NCBI RefSeq assembly: GCF_004216555.1
Contig: NZ_SGWQ01000006.1
Coordinates: 248,001 to 312,000 of the forward strand
Direction: 5' to 3'
Origin: Herbihabitans rhizosphaerae
GTDB lineage: Bacteria > Actinomycetota > Actinomycetes > Mycobacteriales > Pseudonocardiaceae
Length of the DNA: 64,000 nt
The translations under genes were made by a program, and so were the position numbers. A model generated the notes under the pieces. That model did not search any database, was not told the DNA's origin, and saw nothing but the letters and a program-made list of their open reading frames with translations. Positions 1 to 8,026 of this stretch are shown piece by piece (positions within the stretch are counted from its first letter, which is position 1; every line of letters starts with the position of its first letter).

Positions 1-1
1 G

Positions 2-82
2 GCACAGCCGTTGGTGCGCACCGAGATCATCCGCTGGGCCGGCGAGTACATGTACCACCTCCCCGGCCCGACAGCGCCATAG
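2..82 (+). CDS. C-terminal end of an unidentified protein (partial)
   Basis: The second reading frame is open from the window edge and ends with TAG at 80-82. It gives about 26 residues, including WAGEYMYHLPGP near the end. The piece is too short to assign a family, and the +1 frame is also open to 93, so even the frame choice is an inference from its more protein-like composition. Confidence 0.35.
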   Translation, partial: AQPLVRTEIIRWAGEYMYHLPGPTAP

Positions 83-207
83 GAGTGCGCTGAACAAGGC
101 CCGCGAGGGTGGTGGCCCACCTCCACGTTTGGGCCGTCTGTGCATCACCCTCACGTTCACCGCGCCCTGATGATCTTGGTTGACCTGGGCTTTCTCCGTG
201 GCTGAGG

Positions 208-288
208 GACTTTAGCGGGCTAAAGTACGCAAAACATGAACGGAGCGATCGCTAAGTTTCAGACAGCAGGACGTTGTTCAGCAGCCGC
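208..288 (-). repeat. Copy 1 of a gene-3'-end element ending in a hairpin
   Basis: This stretch matches, in inverted orientation, the sequence at about 14358-14436. Shared segments include GACGTTGTTC, CTAAGTTTC, GCAAAACATGAACGG and the hairpin. The hairpin has arms ACTTTAGC (209-216) and GCTAAAGT (219-226). Read in the direction of the TetR gene, the element overlaps the last codons of that gene and ends in the hairpin. The copy at 14.4 kb has the same orientation relative to the ferredoxin gene. A termination or mRNA 3'-end role is inferred. Confidence 0.7.
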
Positions 289-931
289 CCAGCGGCCCCT
301 GCACAACCGAGACCGCGGATCGCTCGACGGCCGTGCGGTCGTCGCCGAGGCCGACGAGCACGTTCACGGTGAGCGGGGCGAGCACGGTGCCGAAGCCCTC
401 CTCGGCGCGGCCGAACACGCCCGCGATCTCCAGCAGCACGTAGCCGTGGACGAGGCTCCACACCTGGGCGGCCACGGCGACCGGCTCGTCGCGGCGGATG
501 CGGCCCGCGTCCATGGAGCGCCGCACCGCCTCGACGATCTGCGCGAAGCTGTCGTCGCTCTCCGCGCCGACCGGCCCGCCGTCGGGCAGCAGCGACGTGC
601 CGACGCCCGGTGCGGTGACACCGAACATCAGCCGGTACCGCTGCGGGTTGGCCAGCGCGTAGTCGCGGTAGGCGAGCCCGAGCGCGAGCAGGTCGGCCAC
701 CGGGTCGTCGGTGCGCGGCACGTCCCGTTCGCGCGCGGCGAGCTGGTCGAACGCCTCGCGCACGAGTGCTTCGAAAAGCCCTGCCATGCCGCCGAAGTGC
801 GTGTACACCGCCATGGTGGACATGCCGATCTCGGCGGCCAGCTTGCGCGCCTGCAGCGCCTCCGGCCCGGCCTCCTCGAGCAGCCGCAGGCCCGCCTCGA
901 TCAGTCGCTCGCGTGGGCCCATGCTCGACAT
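278..931 (-). CDS. TetR/AcrR family transcriptional regulator
   Basis: A 217-residue one-domain repressor. The N-terminus carries the TetR helix-turn-helix (residues about 8-50), with the typical KLAAEIGMSTMAVYTHFG recognition region. The C-terminal half resembles the WHG-type ligand domain (YRLMFGV near the middle). The gene is divergent from the monooxygenase-hydrolase fusion, and two perfect ATAAC/GTTAT inverted repeats lie in the 61-bp gap. It therefore probably represses itself and that enzyme until a ligand binds; the ligand is unknown. A second in-frame ATG at 922 is an alternative start. Confidence 0.9.
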   Translation of the reverse strand: MSSMGPRERLIEAGLRLLEEAGPEALQARKLAAEIGMSTMAVYTHFGGMAGLFEALVREAFDQLAARERDVPRTDDPVADLLALGLAYRDYALANPQRYRLMFGVTAPGVGTSLLPDGGPVGAESDDSFAQIVEAVRRSMDAGRIRRDEPVAVAAQVWSLVHGYVLLEIAGVFGRAEEGFGTVLAPLTVNVLVGLGDDRTAVERSAVSVVQGPLGGC

Positions 932-937
932 CCTGCC

Positions 938-950
938 ATAACCGTGTTAT
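938..950. promoter_or_regulatory. TetR operator candidate 1
   Basis: Perfect inverted repeat ATAAC-CGT-GTTAT, seven bases upstream of the TetR start codon. It shares its arms with the second site at 955-971. The position between divergent genes suggests autoregulation. Confidence 0.65.
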
Positions 951-954
951 ACCT

Positions 955-971
955 GCATAACCCAGTTATGC
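955..971. promoter_or_regulatory. TetR operator candidate 2
   Basis: Perfect inverted repeat GCATAAC-CCA-GTTATGC. Its centre is 19 bp from that of site 1, about two helical turns, so two dimers could bind the same face. It sits just upstream of the fusion gene starting at 993. Confidence 0.7.
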
Positions 972-992
972 ACGCGTGAAGGGTGCCTCGAC

Positions 993-3188
993 ATGACGTA
1001 TCTCGGTGGTCACGCGATCGTTCTCGGCGCGAGCATGGCGGGGCTGTTCACCGCGAAGGTCCTCGCCGACACCTACGACCAGGTCACCGTCGTCGAACGG
1101 GACGAGCTGCCCGACGGGCCGGGCAACCGGCGCGGCGTGCCCCAGGGCGCGCACGCCCACCTGCTGCTCCCGAGGGGCAGTGAGCTGATCGACTCGCTGT
1201 TCCCCGGCATCCTCGACGAGCTCGTGGCGGCCGGCGTTCCGGTCGCGGACAACGGCACCGACGTGCACTTCTCCGCGATGAGCCACGTGCTGCGCACCGA
1301 CGAGACGCTGTCCCAGGTGCTCAGCACCTACCTGCCGGGCCGGCCGCTGCTGGAGTCGACCGTGCGGGAGCGCGTCCGCGCACTGCCGAACGTGCGGCTG
1401 CTGGACCGCACCGAGGTCTCCGGGCTCGTCACGGCCGGCTCCCGGGTCACCGGCGCACGAGGGTCCACTGTGGACGGTGAGCGAGAGCTGACGGGCGATC
1501 TCGTGGTGGACGCACTCGGCCGTGCGGCACGCGGTCCGGCCTGGCTGGAACAGCTCGGCTACGGCCGGCCGGAGGAGCGGCTGATCAAGGTCGACGTCGC
1601 CTACGCCAGCCAGCTCGTGCGGCTGAAACCGTTGGCGGTCAAGGAAAAGCTCGTGCTCGTCGGCGGGCACGCCGACCGGCACGCGGGCCTCGGGCTGTTC
1701 GCGCACGAGGACGAGACGTGGGACTTCACCGTGTTCGGCATCGCCGGCAACCGCCCGCCGACCGACCCGGACGGCATGATCGATTTCATCGAGCGGTGCA
1801 CCCCGCCGCACGTGGTCGCCGCACTCCGGGACGCCGAGCGGCTGTCCGAGGTGGCCACGCACCGGTATCCGGCCAGCCGGTGGCGCCGCTACGACAAGAT
1901 GGAGCGCCTCCCCGCCGGGCTGATCGCGATCGGCGACTCGGTCTGCACGTTCAACCCCACCTACGGCCAGGGCATGACGGTCGCGGCGATGCAGGTCGAC
2001 GCCCTGCGGCGGTGCCTGCGCGACGGTGACGACGATCTGCCGAGGCGGTTCTTCGCGGCCACCGCGGCGCCGATCGAGCAGGCCTGGCGGTCCGCGGCGA
2101 TCGCCGACCGCGCGCTGCACGGCCGATCGGTGAAGGGCCTGCCGGTGCGCGACCGCTACGGCAGCGCCCGCGCCGAGCGGTTCCTGCGCGCCGCCACCGA
2201 GGACGCGCGGCTGACCGAGCGGTTCCTGCGCACGTTCGGCCTGCTCGATCAGCCCGAGGCGCTGATGCGGCCGTCGAACCTGGGGCGGATCGTGCGGACC
2301 GCCGTGCGCAAGCGGCCGGCCGCGACGGTCGAGCCGCCGGCGATCACCGGTGCGCGCCGGTCGTTCGTCACGGCGCGCGGGGTGCGGTTCCACGTCACCG
2401 AGGCCGGCAACGGGACGCCGGTACTGGCCCTGCACGGGTGGCCGCAGCACCACTTCGCCTACCGGCACCTGCTGGCCGATCCGCCGGACGGACTGCGGAT
2501 CATCGCGCCGGACCTGCCGGGCTACGGGTGGTCGGGCCCGCCGCCGCACCGGTGGGACAAGGAGGACGTGGTCTCCGACGTGCTCGCGCTGCTCGACGAA
2601 ATGGGACTTGATCGCGTGGTCCTCGTCGGGCACGACTGGGGCGGCTGGATCGGGCACCTGCTGGCCCTGCGCGCGCCCGAGCGGGTCGCCGGGTTCCTGG
2701 CGCTGAACATCGCGCACCCGTGGCAGACGCCCCGCACGATGCTGCCGCACCTGTGGCGGTTCATGGCCTACCAGCCGCCGGTGGCCGCGTTCGGCGTGCC
2801 GCTGCACCGGCGCACGCGGTTCCTGGAGCGAATCGTGTTCAAGCGCGCCGTCGCCGTACGCACGGCGCTCGGGCCGGAGGTGGTGCGGGGGTACGCGGAC
2901 CGGTTCCGCGATCCGGTGTGCGCGCGGGCGGCGACTGATACGTATCGCACGTTCTGGTTGCGCGAACTGCCACGCCAGGCACGAGCGCCCGAGCAGCGGC
3001 GGGGCACCGTACCGATCCGCGCGGTGTTCGGCGTGGCGGACTTCGCGATCCACCATTCGCTGGCCGCGGCCGAGACGGCCAACGCCGAGGACTACACGCT
3101 GGAGCTGGTGTCCGGCTGCGGGCACTTCATTCCGGAGGAACGGCCCGACCTGGTGCGCACCCGACTGATCGAGCTGGCCACGCGGTAG
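993..3188 (+). CDS. FAD-dependent monooxygenase fused to an alpha/beta hydrolase
   Basis: A 731-residue two-domain protein. Residues 1 to about 440 are an FAD-binding oxidoreductase of the PHBH/squalene-epoxidase type. The dinucleotide motif is LGASMAGL near residue 10, and the FAD-ribose motif is IAIGDSVCTFNPTYGQG near 310. Residues from about 465 to the end form an alpha/beta hydrolase: LALHGWPQ is the oxyanion region and VGHDWGG carries the nucleophile Asp548. An Asp nucleophile is typical of epoxide hydrolases and haloalkane dehalogenases. A late GCGHFIPEE supplies the catalytic His. A pathway joining oxidation and hydrolysis of one substrate is inferred. The divergent TetR gene is the likely regulator. 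The reading frame is continuous, so this is a real fusion and not two genes. Confidence 0.88.
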   Translation: MTYLGGHAIVLGASMAGLFTAKVLADTYDQVTVVERDELPDGPGNRRGVPQGAHAHLLLPRGSELIDSLFPGILDELVAAGVPVADNGTDVHFSAMSHVLRTDETLSQVLSTYLPGRPLLESTVRERVRALPNVRLLDRTEVSGLVTAGSRVTGARGSTVDGERELTGDLVVDALGRAARGPAWLEQLGYGRPEERLIKVDVAYASQLVRLKPLAVKEKLVLVGGHADRHAGLGLFAHEDETWDFTVFGIAGNRPPTDPDGMIDFIERCTPPHVVAALRDAERLSEVATHRYPASRWRRYDKMERLPAGLIAIGDSVCTFNPTYGQGMTVAAMQVDALRRCLRDGDDDLPRRFFAATAAPIEQAWRSAAIADRALHGRSVKGLPVRDRYGSARAERFLRAATEDARLTERFLRTFGLLDQPEALMRPSNLGRIVRTAVRKRPAATVEPPAITGARRSFVTARGVRFHVTEAGNGTPVLALHGWPQHHFAYRHLLADPPDGLRIIAPDLPGYGWSGPPPHRWDKEDVVSDVLALLDEMGLDRVVLVGHDWGGWIGHLLALRAPERVAGFLALNIAHPWQTPRTMLPHLWRFMAYQPPVAAFGVPLHRRTRFLERIVFKRAVAVRTALGPEVVRGYADRFRDPVCARAATDTYRTFWLRELPRQARAPEQRRGTVPIRAVFGVADFAIHHSLAAAETANAEDYTLELVSGCGHFIPEERPDLVRTRLIELATR
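1463..1475. repeat. GTCCACWGTGGAC palindrome, copy 1
   Basis: Perfect 13-base palindrome GTCCACTGTGGAC inside the fusion gene. Seven further exact copies occur at 32993, 36386, 38662, 42632, 46065, 46302 and 58523. Confidence 0.8.
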
Positions 3189-3191
3189 CGA

Positions 3192-3959
3192 TCAGACCTC
3201 TGAGCGGGCGCCGCGAGTGGCGCCCGCCGAGGCGACCACCACGCACAACACCGCGATCCACTGCGCCCAGTACAGCGATTCCTGGAGCACGATCAGGCCG
3301 ATGAGTGCCGCCATCGCCGGTTCGAGGCTCATCAGGATGCCGAACACGCGCGGTGGGATCTTGCGCAGCGCTTCCAGGTCCAGTGAATACGGAATCACCG
3401 ACGACAACAGAGCCACGCCGAGCCCGGCGACCAGAACCCACGGCTCGATCAGCGCCGTTCGGCCGTCGGCCACGCCGAACGGCACGGCCACCAATGCCGC
3501 GACGACCATTCCCAGAGCCAGACCATTGCCTTCCGTGGTGTGCCGGCCCAGCGCCGCGCCGACCAGGATGTACAGACCCCAGAACGTTCCCGCGGCGAGG
3601 GCGAACAGCAGACCGACGAGGTTGAGCTCGCCGCCGCCCTCCATCAGCAGAACGACACCGCCTGCCGCGAGCACGGCCCAGAAGGCGTCAAGCCACCGCC
3701 TCGACCCGGCCAGTGCCACCGCCAGCGGCCCGAGGAATTCGACGGTGACCGCGATCCCCAGCGGAATTCGGGCCAGCGCCAGGTAGAAGCACAGGTTCAT
3801 CAAGCCGAGAGTCACGCCGTAGCCGAGTACGACCGTCCACGCGCGGCGATTCATGCGTACCGACGGCCGCCACAACAGCATCAGCACCGCGGCGGCGAAG
3901 AACAGTCGCAACGCGACCGTCCCGAAGCTGCCCACCTCGCTGAACAGGTTCTTGGCCAA
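3192..3959 (-). CDS. EamA/RhaT-type drug-metabolite transporter with uncertain start
   Basis: An inner-membrane exporter of the DMT superfamily. The visible 255 residues contain eight or nine hydrophobic segments and the tandem EamA halves, with GPLAVAL and GILMSLEPAMAALIG in the usual places. Family members have ten helices and about 290 residues. The only start in this frame is TTG at 3957-3959, which would cut the first helix. The frame stays open upstream to 4055 and encodes a typical EamA N-terminus (LVLLGIVSVQLGSALAKN), but with no ATG, GTG or TTG. A lost start codon, a small frameshift or a non-canonical start is possible. The stop lies 3 bp past the convergent fusion gene. Confidence 0.8.
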   Translation of the reverse strand: MAKNLFSEVGSFGTVALRLFFAAAVLMLLWRPSVRMNRRAWTVVLGYGVTLGLMNLCFYLALARIPLGIAVTVEFLGPLAVALAGSRRWLDAFWAVLAAGGVVLLMEGGGELNLVGLLFALAAGTFWGLYILVGAALGRHTTEGNGLALGMVVAALVAVPFGVADGRTALIEPWVLVAGLGVALLSSVIPYSLDLEALRKIPPRVFGILMSLEPAMAALIGLIVLQESLYWAQWIAVLCVVVASAGATRGARSEV

Positions 3960-4298
3960 TGCCGAGCCGAGCTGGACGCTGACGATGCCGAGCAGTACCA
4001 GAGCTGTTGGCGGGACCGCGCCGAAGGCACGCCCGGCCAGCGCGGTCAGGACAGATCACGTCGGCCGAGGCCGCGGTGAGTCCAGTCGAAGTTCATGAAG
4101 GTCACGCGTGGATTGTCGATGATCGGGCGCCGCGTGTCATGTGGATTTCCCCGAAGATCGAAGAGCCGCCGTGCCACTACACGGCGTCACATTCCGGCCG
4201 GAACGCCGTGTACCCATCGTGAAGATTTTCCGCGACACCGGTCACAGCCAGGCCCCGTGCTGTGGCGGTCATCAGCGTCCGAATGCGACGATGAAGTC
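3960..4298. other. Gap between EamA and NADH dehydrogenase genes
   Basis: The first 96 bases hold the startless in-frame EamA extension described in the transporter entry. The rest (4056-4298) should contain divergent promoters, but I see no clear operator, terminator or small gene in it. Confidence 0.5.
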
Positions 4299-5621
4299 AT
4301 GGCGAACGGCAAGGAACCGACCAGGATCTTGGTCCTCGGCGGAGGCTACGTCGGCCTGTACACCGCGCTCGGCCTGCAACGAAAGCTGCGCGCCCGCGAG
4401 GCGTCGGTGACCGTGGTCGACCCGCAGCCGCACATGACCTACCAGCCGTTCCTGCCCGAGGCGGCCGCCGGCGCGATCGAGCCGAGGCACGTGGTCGTGC
4501 CACTGCGCCGCGCGCTCCGGCGCTGCCACGTGCTCACCGCCCGCGTCACCAAGATCGACCACGGCAACAAGGCGGTCACCGTCCAGGGTGCCAACGGCCA
4601 CGTCGAGCAGCTCGGCTACGACGTGCTGGTCGTCGCGCTCGGCTCCGTGGTCCGGTTCCTGCCGGTACCAGGGCTGGCCGAGCAGGGCATCGGGTTCCGC
4701 ACCATCGGCGAGGCCATCTACCTGCGCAACCACGTGATGTCCAAGCTGGACGAGGCGTCCACCACGCTGGACCCGGTGCTGCGCAAGCGACTGCTCACGT
4801 TCACCTTCGTCGGCGGCGGGTTCGCCGGCGTGGAGGCGCTCGGCGAGCTCGAGGACATGGCCCGCTTCGCCACCAGGTACTACGAGAACATCGAACCGGA
4901 CGATCTGCGCTGGGTGCTGGTCGAGGCGGCCGGGCGAATTCTGCCCGAGGTGCGCCCGACGCTCGGCGTGTACACCGTGATGCAGCTGGAGAAGCGCGGC
5001 ATCGAGGTGTACCTGGACACGATGGCGAAATCGTTCGAGAACGGGCACGTGGTGCTCTCCGACGGCACCGAGTTCGACAGCGACACGATCGTGTGGACGG
5101 CCGGCGTGAAGGCGAACCCGATCATCCGCGAGTCGGATCTTCCGGTGGACAAGCGCGGGCGGCTGCGTGCCACCGCCGCCATGCAGGTCGAGGGACATCC
5201 GGACGTGTGGACCGCCGGCGACGCCGCCGCGGTGCCCGACCTGTCGCGGATCGAGGAGGACCCGACCGCGACCTGCCCGCCGAACGCGCAGCACGCCGTG
5301 CGGCAGGCTCGACTGCTGGCCAAGAACATCGTGCGCGTCCTGCGCGAGCAGAAGCCCAAGCCGTACAAGCACAAGAACATCGGCTCGGTGGCGAGCCTCG
5401 GCCTGCACAAGGGCGTCGGCGACGTGTTCCGCGTCAAGGCGAAGGGCTTCATCGCCTGGGGCATGCACCGCGCGTACCACGTGAAGGCGATGCCGACGTT
5501 CAACCGCAAGGCCCGCGTCACGGTCGACTGGTTACTGGGTGGGCTGTTCCGGCGCGAGGTCATCTCGATGGGTCAGATCCAGGACCCGAAGGCGGAGTTC
5601 GAACGATCCAGCAAGAGCTGA
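4299..5621 (+). CDS. ndh: Type II NADH:quinone oxidoreductase-like FAD/NAD(P)-binding protein
   Basis: A 440-residue pyridine nucleotide-disulfide oxidoreductase-fold enzyme, probably a non-proton-pumping NADH dehydrogenase on the inner face of the membrane. The FAD motif LGGGYVGLYTA is at residues 12-22, followed by VVDPQPHMTYQPFLPE. The NADH motif FVGGGFAGVE is near 170. WTAGVKANP and WTAGDAAAVPD complete the second FAD site. The start ATG at 4299 was chosen because the family begins just before the first dinucleotide fold; the frame is open further upstream without family sequence. The quinone acceptor is family knowledge, not visible here. Confidence 0.85.
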   Translation: MANGKEPTRILVLGGGYVGLYTALGLQRKLRAREASVTVVDPQPHMTYQPFLPEAAAGAIEPRHVVVPLRRALRRCHVLTARVTKIDHGNKAVTVQGANGHVEQLGYDVLVVALGSVVRFLPVPGLAEQGIGFRTIGEAIYLRNHVMSKLDEASTTLDPVLRKRLLTFTFVGGGFAGVEALGELEDMARFATRYYENIEPDDLRWVLVEAAGRILPEVRPTLGVYTVMQLEKRGIEVYLDTMAKSFENGHVVLSDGTEFDSDTIVWTAGVKANPIIRESDLPVDKRGRLRATAAMQVEGHPDVWTAGDAAAVPDLSRIEEDPTATCPPNAQHAVRQARLLAKNIVRVLREQKPKPYKHKNIGSVASLGLHKGVGDVFRVKAKGFIAWGMHRAYHVKAMPTFNRKARVTVDWLLGGLFRREVISMGQIQDPKAEFERSSKS

Positions 5622-5725
5622 TCGAGGCGCTGTCCGGACCAAACCATTGGTCCGGTTAGGCGCAGTTGATTCGATCCTCGCCGAAATCACTCCCAGCCTC
5701 GACGCATTCGTCTTAGGCTCCGGTC

Positions 5726-5799
5726 GCCCCCGTAGCCCAACTGGCAGAGGCAGCCCCCTTAAAAGGGGTGAAGTGCCGGTTCGAATCCGGTCGGGGGCA
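5726..5799 (+). tRNA. tRNA with UAA anticodon and short variable loop (tRNA-Leu-like anticodon)
   Basis: A full cloverleaf can be drawn by eye. Acceptor arms GCCCCCG (5726-5732) and CGGGGGC (5792-5798) pair perfectly. The D-stem is GCC/GGC and the discriminator is A5799. The anticodon stem GCCCC/GGGGT encloses CTTAAAA, which places TAA at 5760-5762. The T arm is GCCGG-TTCGAAT-CCGGT. The variable region is only GAAGT (5 nt), so this is a class I tRNA. Ordinary bacterial tRNA-Leu is class II with a long variable arm. No CCA is encoded. The amino acid is therefore uncertain despite the leucine (UUA) anticodon. Confidence 0.85.
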
Positions 5800-5803
5800 C
5801 TGA

Positions 5804-5828
5804 GCGCATTATTACCAGCATAATGCGC
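5804..5828 (+). terminator. Hairpin after the tRNA
   Basis: Perfect 9-bp stem: GCGCATTAT (5804-5812) pairs with ATAATGCGC (5820-5828) around a 7-nt loop. It starts five bases past the tRNA, without a T tract. It could terminate the transcript or mark 3' processing. Confidence 0.6.
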
Positions 5829-6071
5829 CAAATGGCCTAATGTCCTACGTTTGTGAATTGTTCACCATTTCTGGTGTACGGTTTCACAACCTTGACCACC
5901 TGCGACAACGCTCTCAGGAGTCGACGCGGGGCCGTCGCGGCGAGCCTCGGCGCATTGCGCTCCGGCCGACTGTGTTGACCAATGAGAGACCGGTCGAACG
6001 CGGAGTGTCGCCATTACGAGCAAAGAACAATCAGACAACTCTCGGTAGCGCAACCAACACATTACTTACCG

Positions 6072-6746
6072 CTATTCGGGTGCGCGAGAATGGCGATATC
6101 GAGATGATCGCGACGCTCGCCGCCGCGCTCGGTAGGCGCGCTGCCGGCACGCCCGGGAGCAATAGCGCCTCGGCCGCCCGCGTTCCGGCACGGTGATCGA
6201 GTGTCCGCACACCTCGCAGGCCGGACTTTCGTCACGCTTAGCGTCACGCGCCGCACTATCGTCACGCGCCGGCTCGGGCGCCGGGCCACGCGTCCGGGCC
6301 GCCTCGACGAGGCCGAGCGCCGGCACACGCCCGCGCGGTGTGTGCTTGACCAGCTCGGGATCCAGGTACCGGCACAGCGCCGGGTCGTCGTCGGTGCAGC
6401 ACAGCAGGTGGCCGAGGTAGTCGCGGGACGCGCGCAACTCCTCGATCCGCTGCCCCAGCCGGCCGATCTCGTCGCGGACGGTTTCCTGCCACACCTCGTT
6501 TTCCGCCTTGCCGGAGGTCACGACCGCGGCACCGTCCAGCGGCATGCCGCCAGTCACGTGACAGAGATAGGCCAGGCCGATGCGGCGCAGATCCTCGTCC
6601 CGGTACACGCGCTGACCGCCGCGCAGCCGCGGCGCCGCGAACACCCCCTGCCGCTCCCACCAGCGCAGCGTCGACGGAGCGAGGCCGTACAGCGCGGCGG
6701 CGTCGCCGATGCGCACACCAGGATCGGTCATGCTCCCAGTTGACAT
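6072..6746 (-). CDS. MerR-family regulator with a C-terminal zinc-ribbon-like motif
   Basis: About 224 residues. An N-terminal MerR winged helix (VRIGDAAALYGLAPSTLRWW, then ERQGVFAAPRLRGGQRVY) is followed by a helical dimerisation stretch. A C-terminal cysteine cluster follows: CEVCGHSI, then CSRACRQRAYRARRR. The pattern CxxC...CxxxC in a basic tail suggests zinc binding and a second DNA contact. The start at 6746 was chosen because GAAGG lies about 8 bp upstream; an inner ATG at 6731 is possible. It is divergent from the beta-lactamase-like gene at 6869, so control of that gene is possible. Confidence 0.85.
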   Translation of the reverse strand: MSTGSMTDPGVRIGDAAALYGLAPSTLRWWERQGVFAAPRLRGGQRVYRDEDLRRIGLAYLCHVTGGMPLDGAAVVTSGKAENEVWQETVRDEIGRLGQRIEELRASRDYLGHLLCCTDDDPALCRYLDPELVKHTPRGRVPALGLVEAARTRGPAPEPARDDSAARDAKRDESPACEVCGHSITVPERGRPRRYCSRACRQRAYRARRRASRSSRYRHSRAPE

Positions 6747-6868
6747 CAAGTCGCCTTCAAGATTCAAGGTTAGGGCACCCTCAATCACATTCTCCGACCG
6801 TGGGTGGACGCGAAGAATCGGAGCACGGTGCGATCCCCCGCGCCGGCGCCGTCGCCACGCTGTGTCGC

Positions 6869-8026
6869 ATGTGGACTTCCCAGAAACGCGGCCGGACGGT
6901 CGCCGCGATCACCGGTGTCGCACTGCTCGCCGGCGCCGCTTCGGCACTCGCCGCGGATCAGCACGACGGCTACCACCGAGCCGAGTTCCGGCGTGACGTG
7001 CGCACGCTGCACGACCTCGGTCTGATCGGGGTGCAGGGACGAGTCGAGGGCGACGGCCGCCGGTGGACCGAGACCAGCGGCGTGTCCGATCGGGACACCG
7101 GACGGCCGGTCGCGCCGAACAGCAGCTTCCGGATCGCCAGCAATACCAAGACATTCGTGGCCGTCGTGCTGCTGCGACTGGTCGACGAGGGCAGGCTCGC
7201 CCTCGACGACACCGTCGAGCGGCACCTTCCCGGCCTGATCACCGGCAACGGCAACGACGGCCGCGCGATCACCGTCCGCCAACTGCTCCAGCACACCAGC
7301 GGCCTGTTCGACTACCGGGCGGGCTGGCCGCCGACCCCCGAGTTCTTCGAGCAGATCCGCTTCCGCCATTTCGAGCCCACCGAACTGGTGGCCATGGCGC
7401 TTCGGCATCCGCCGACCACTCCGCCCGGAGCGCGCCACTCCTACTCGAACACCAACTACGTGGTGGCCGGGATGATCATCCGCGCCGTGACCGGGAACTC
7501 CTGGGCCACCGAGGTGCGGCACCGGGTGATCGCACCGCTGCGTCTCACCGGCACCAGCGTCCCCGGCGACGACCCGACCATGCCACGGCCCACGGCACGC
7601 GGTTACCAGCAGTGGTTTCCCAGCGATCTCGTCACCGACGTGACCGAGCAGAACCGCAGCGGCAGCGACGCGGCCGGCGCGATCGTCAGCACGCCCGAGG
7701 ACCTGGCCCGGTTCCTCCGCGCGCTGCTCGCCGGAGGACTGCTCAGCCCGGCGCGACTCGCCGAGATGAAGCAGGTCATCCCCACCGGGGACGGTGAGCC
7801 GAGCGGCTACGGTCTCGGCCTCGTCTCGAACCCGCTGAGCTGTGGCGGTGTGTACTGGGGACACGGCGGCCAGACCACCGGCTACCTCAGCACCGTCGGA
7901 GTGTCCGAGGACGGCCGGCGCGCCGTGGTGCTGTCCTTCACCGGGCTGACCGGGAAGACCCCGCAGGATCTGGCCGAACCGAAGGCACTCACCGAACGGA
8001 TGGTCGACCAGGCTCTCTGCGATTAG
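6869..8026 (+). CDS. Secreted serine hydrolase, beta-lactamase class C / D-alanyl-D-alanine carboxypeptidase type
   Basis: A 385-residue exported enzyme. The N-terminus has basic residues, then AAITGVALLAGAASALA, a signal peptide ending near residue 29. The three active-site motifs of the serine penicilloyl transferase fold are visible: SNTK (SxxK) in FRIASNTKTFVA, YSN in HSYSNTNYVV, and HGG in WGHGGQTTGY. It acts outside the membrane on peptidoglycan peptides, esters or beta-lactams; the substrate cannot be read from sequence. The start at 6869 is set by the signal peptide. The last 4 bp overlap the convergent HxlR gene. Confidence 0.88.
   Translation: MWTSQKRGRTVAAITGVALLAGAASALAADQHDGYHRAEFRRDVRTLHDLGLIGVQGRVEGDGRRWTETSGVSDRDTGRPVAPNSSFRIASNTKTFVAVVLLRLVDEGRLALDDTVERHLPGLITGNGNDGRAITVRQLLQHTSGLFDYRAGWPPTPEFFEQIRFRHFEPTELVAMALRHPPTTPPGARHSYSNTNYVVAGMIIRAVTGNSWATEVRHRVIAPLRLTGTSVPGDDPTMPRPTARGYQQWFPSDLVTDVTEQNRSGSDAAGAIVSTPEDLARFLRALLAGGLLSPARLAEMKQVIPTGDGEPSGYGLGLVSNPLSCGGVYWGHGGQTTGYLSTVGVSEDGRRAVVLSFTGLTGKTPQDLAEPKALTERMVDQALCD

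Noticed and set aside
966-3125. A 719-codon open frame on the opposite strand of the fusion gene
   Set aside because: GC-rich coding DNA leaves long open antisense frames. The product is Arg/Pro/His-rich with no motif, while the plus strand encodes two clear domains.
6753-6775. MerR operator at CCTTCAAGATTCAAGG
   Set aside because: It is a mirror-like sequence, not a true inverted repeat, so a dimer site is not supported.
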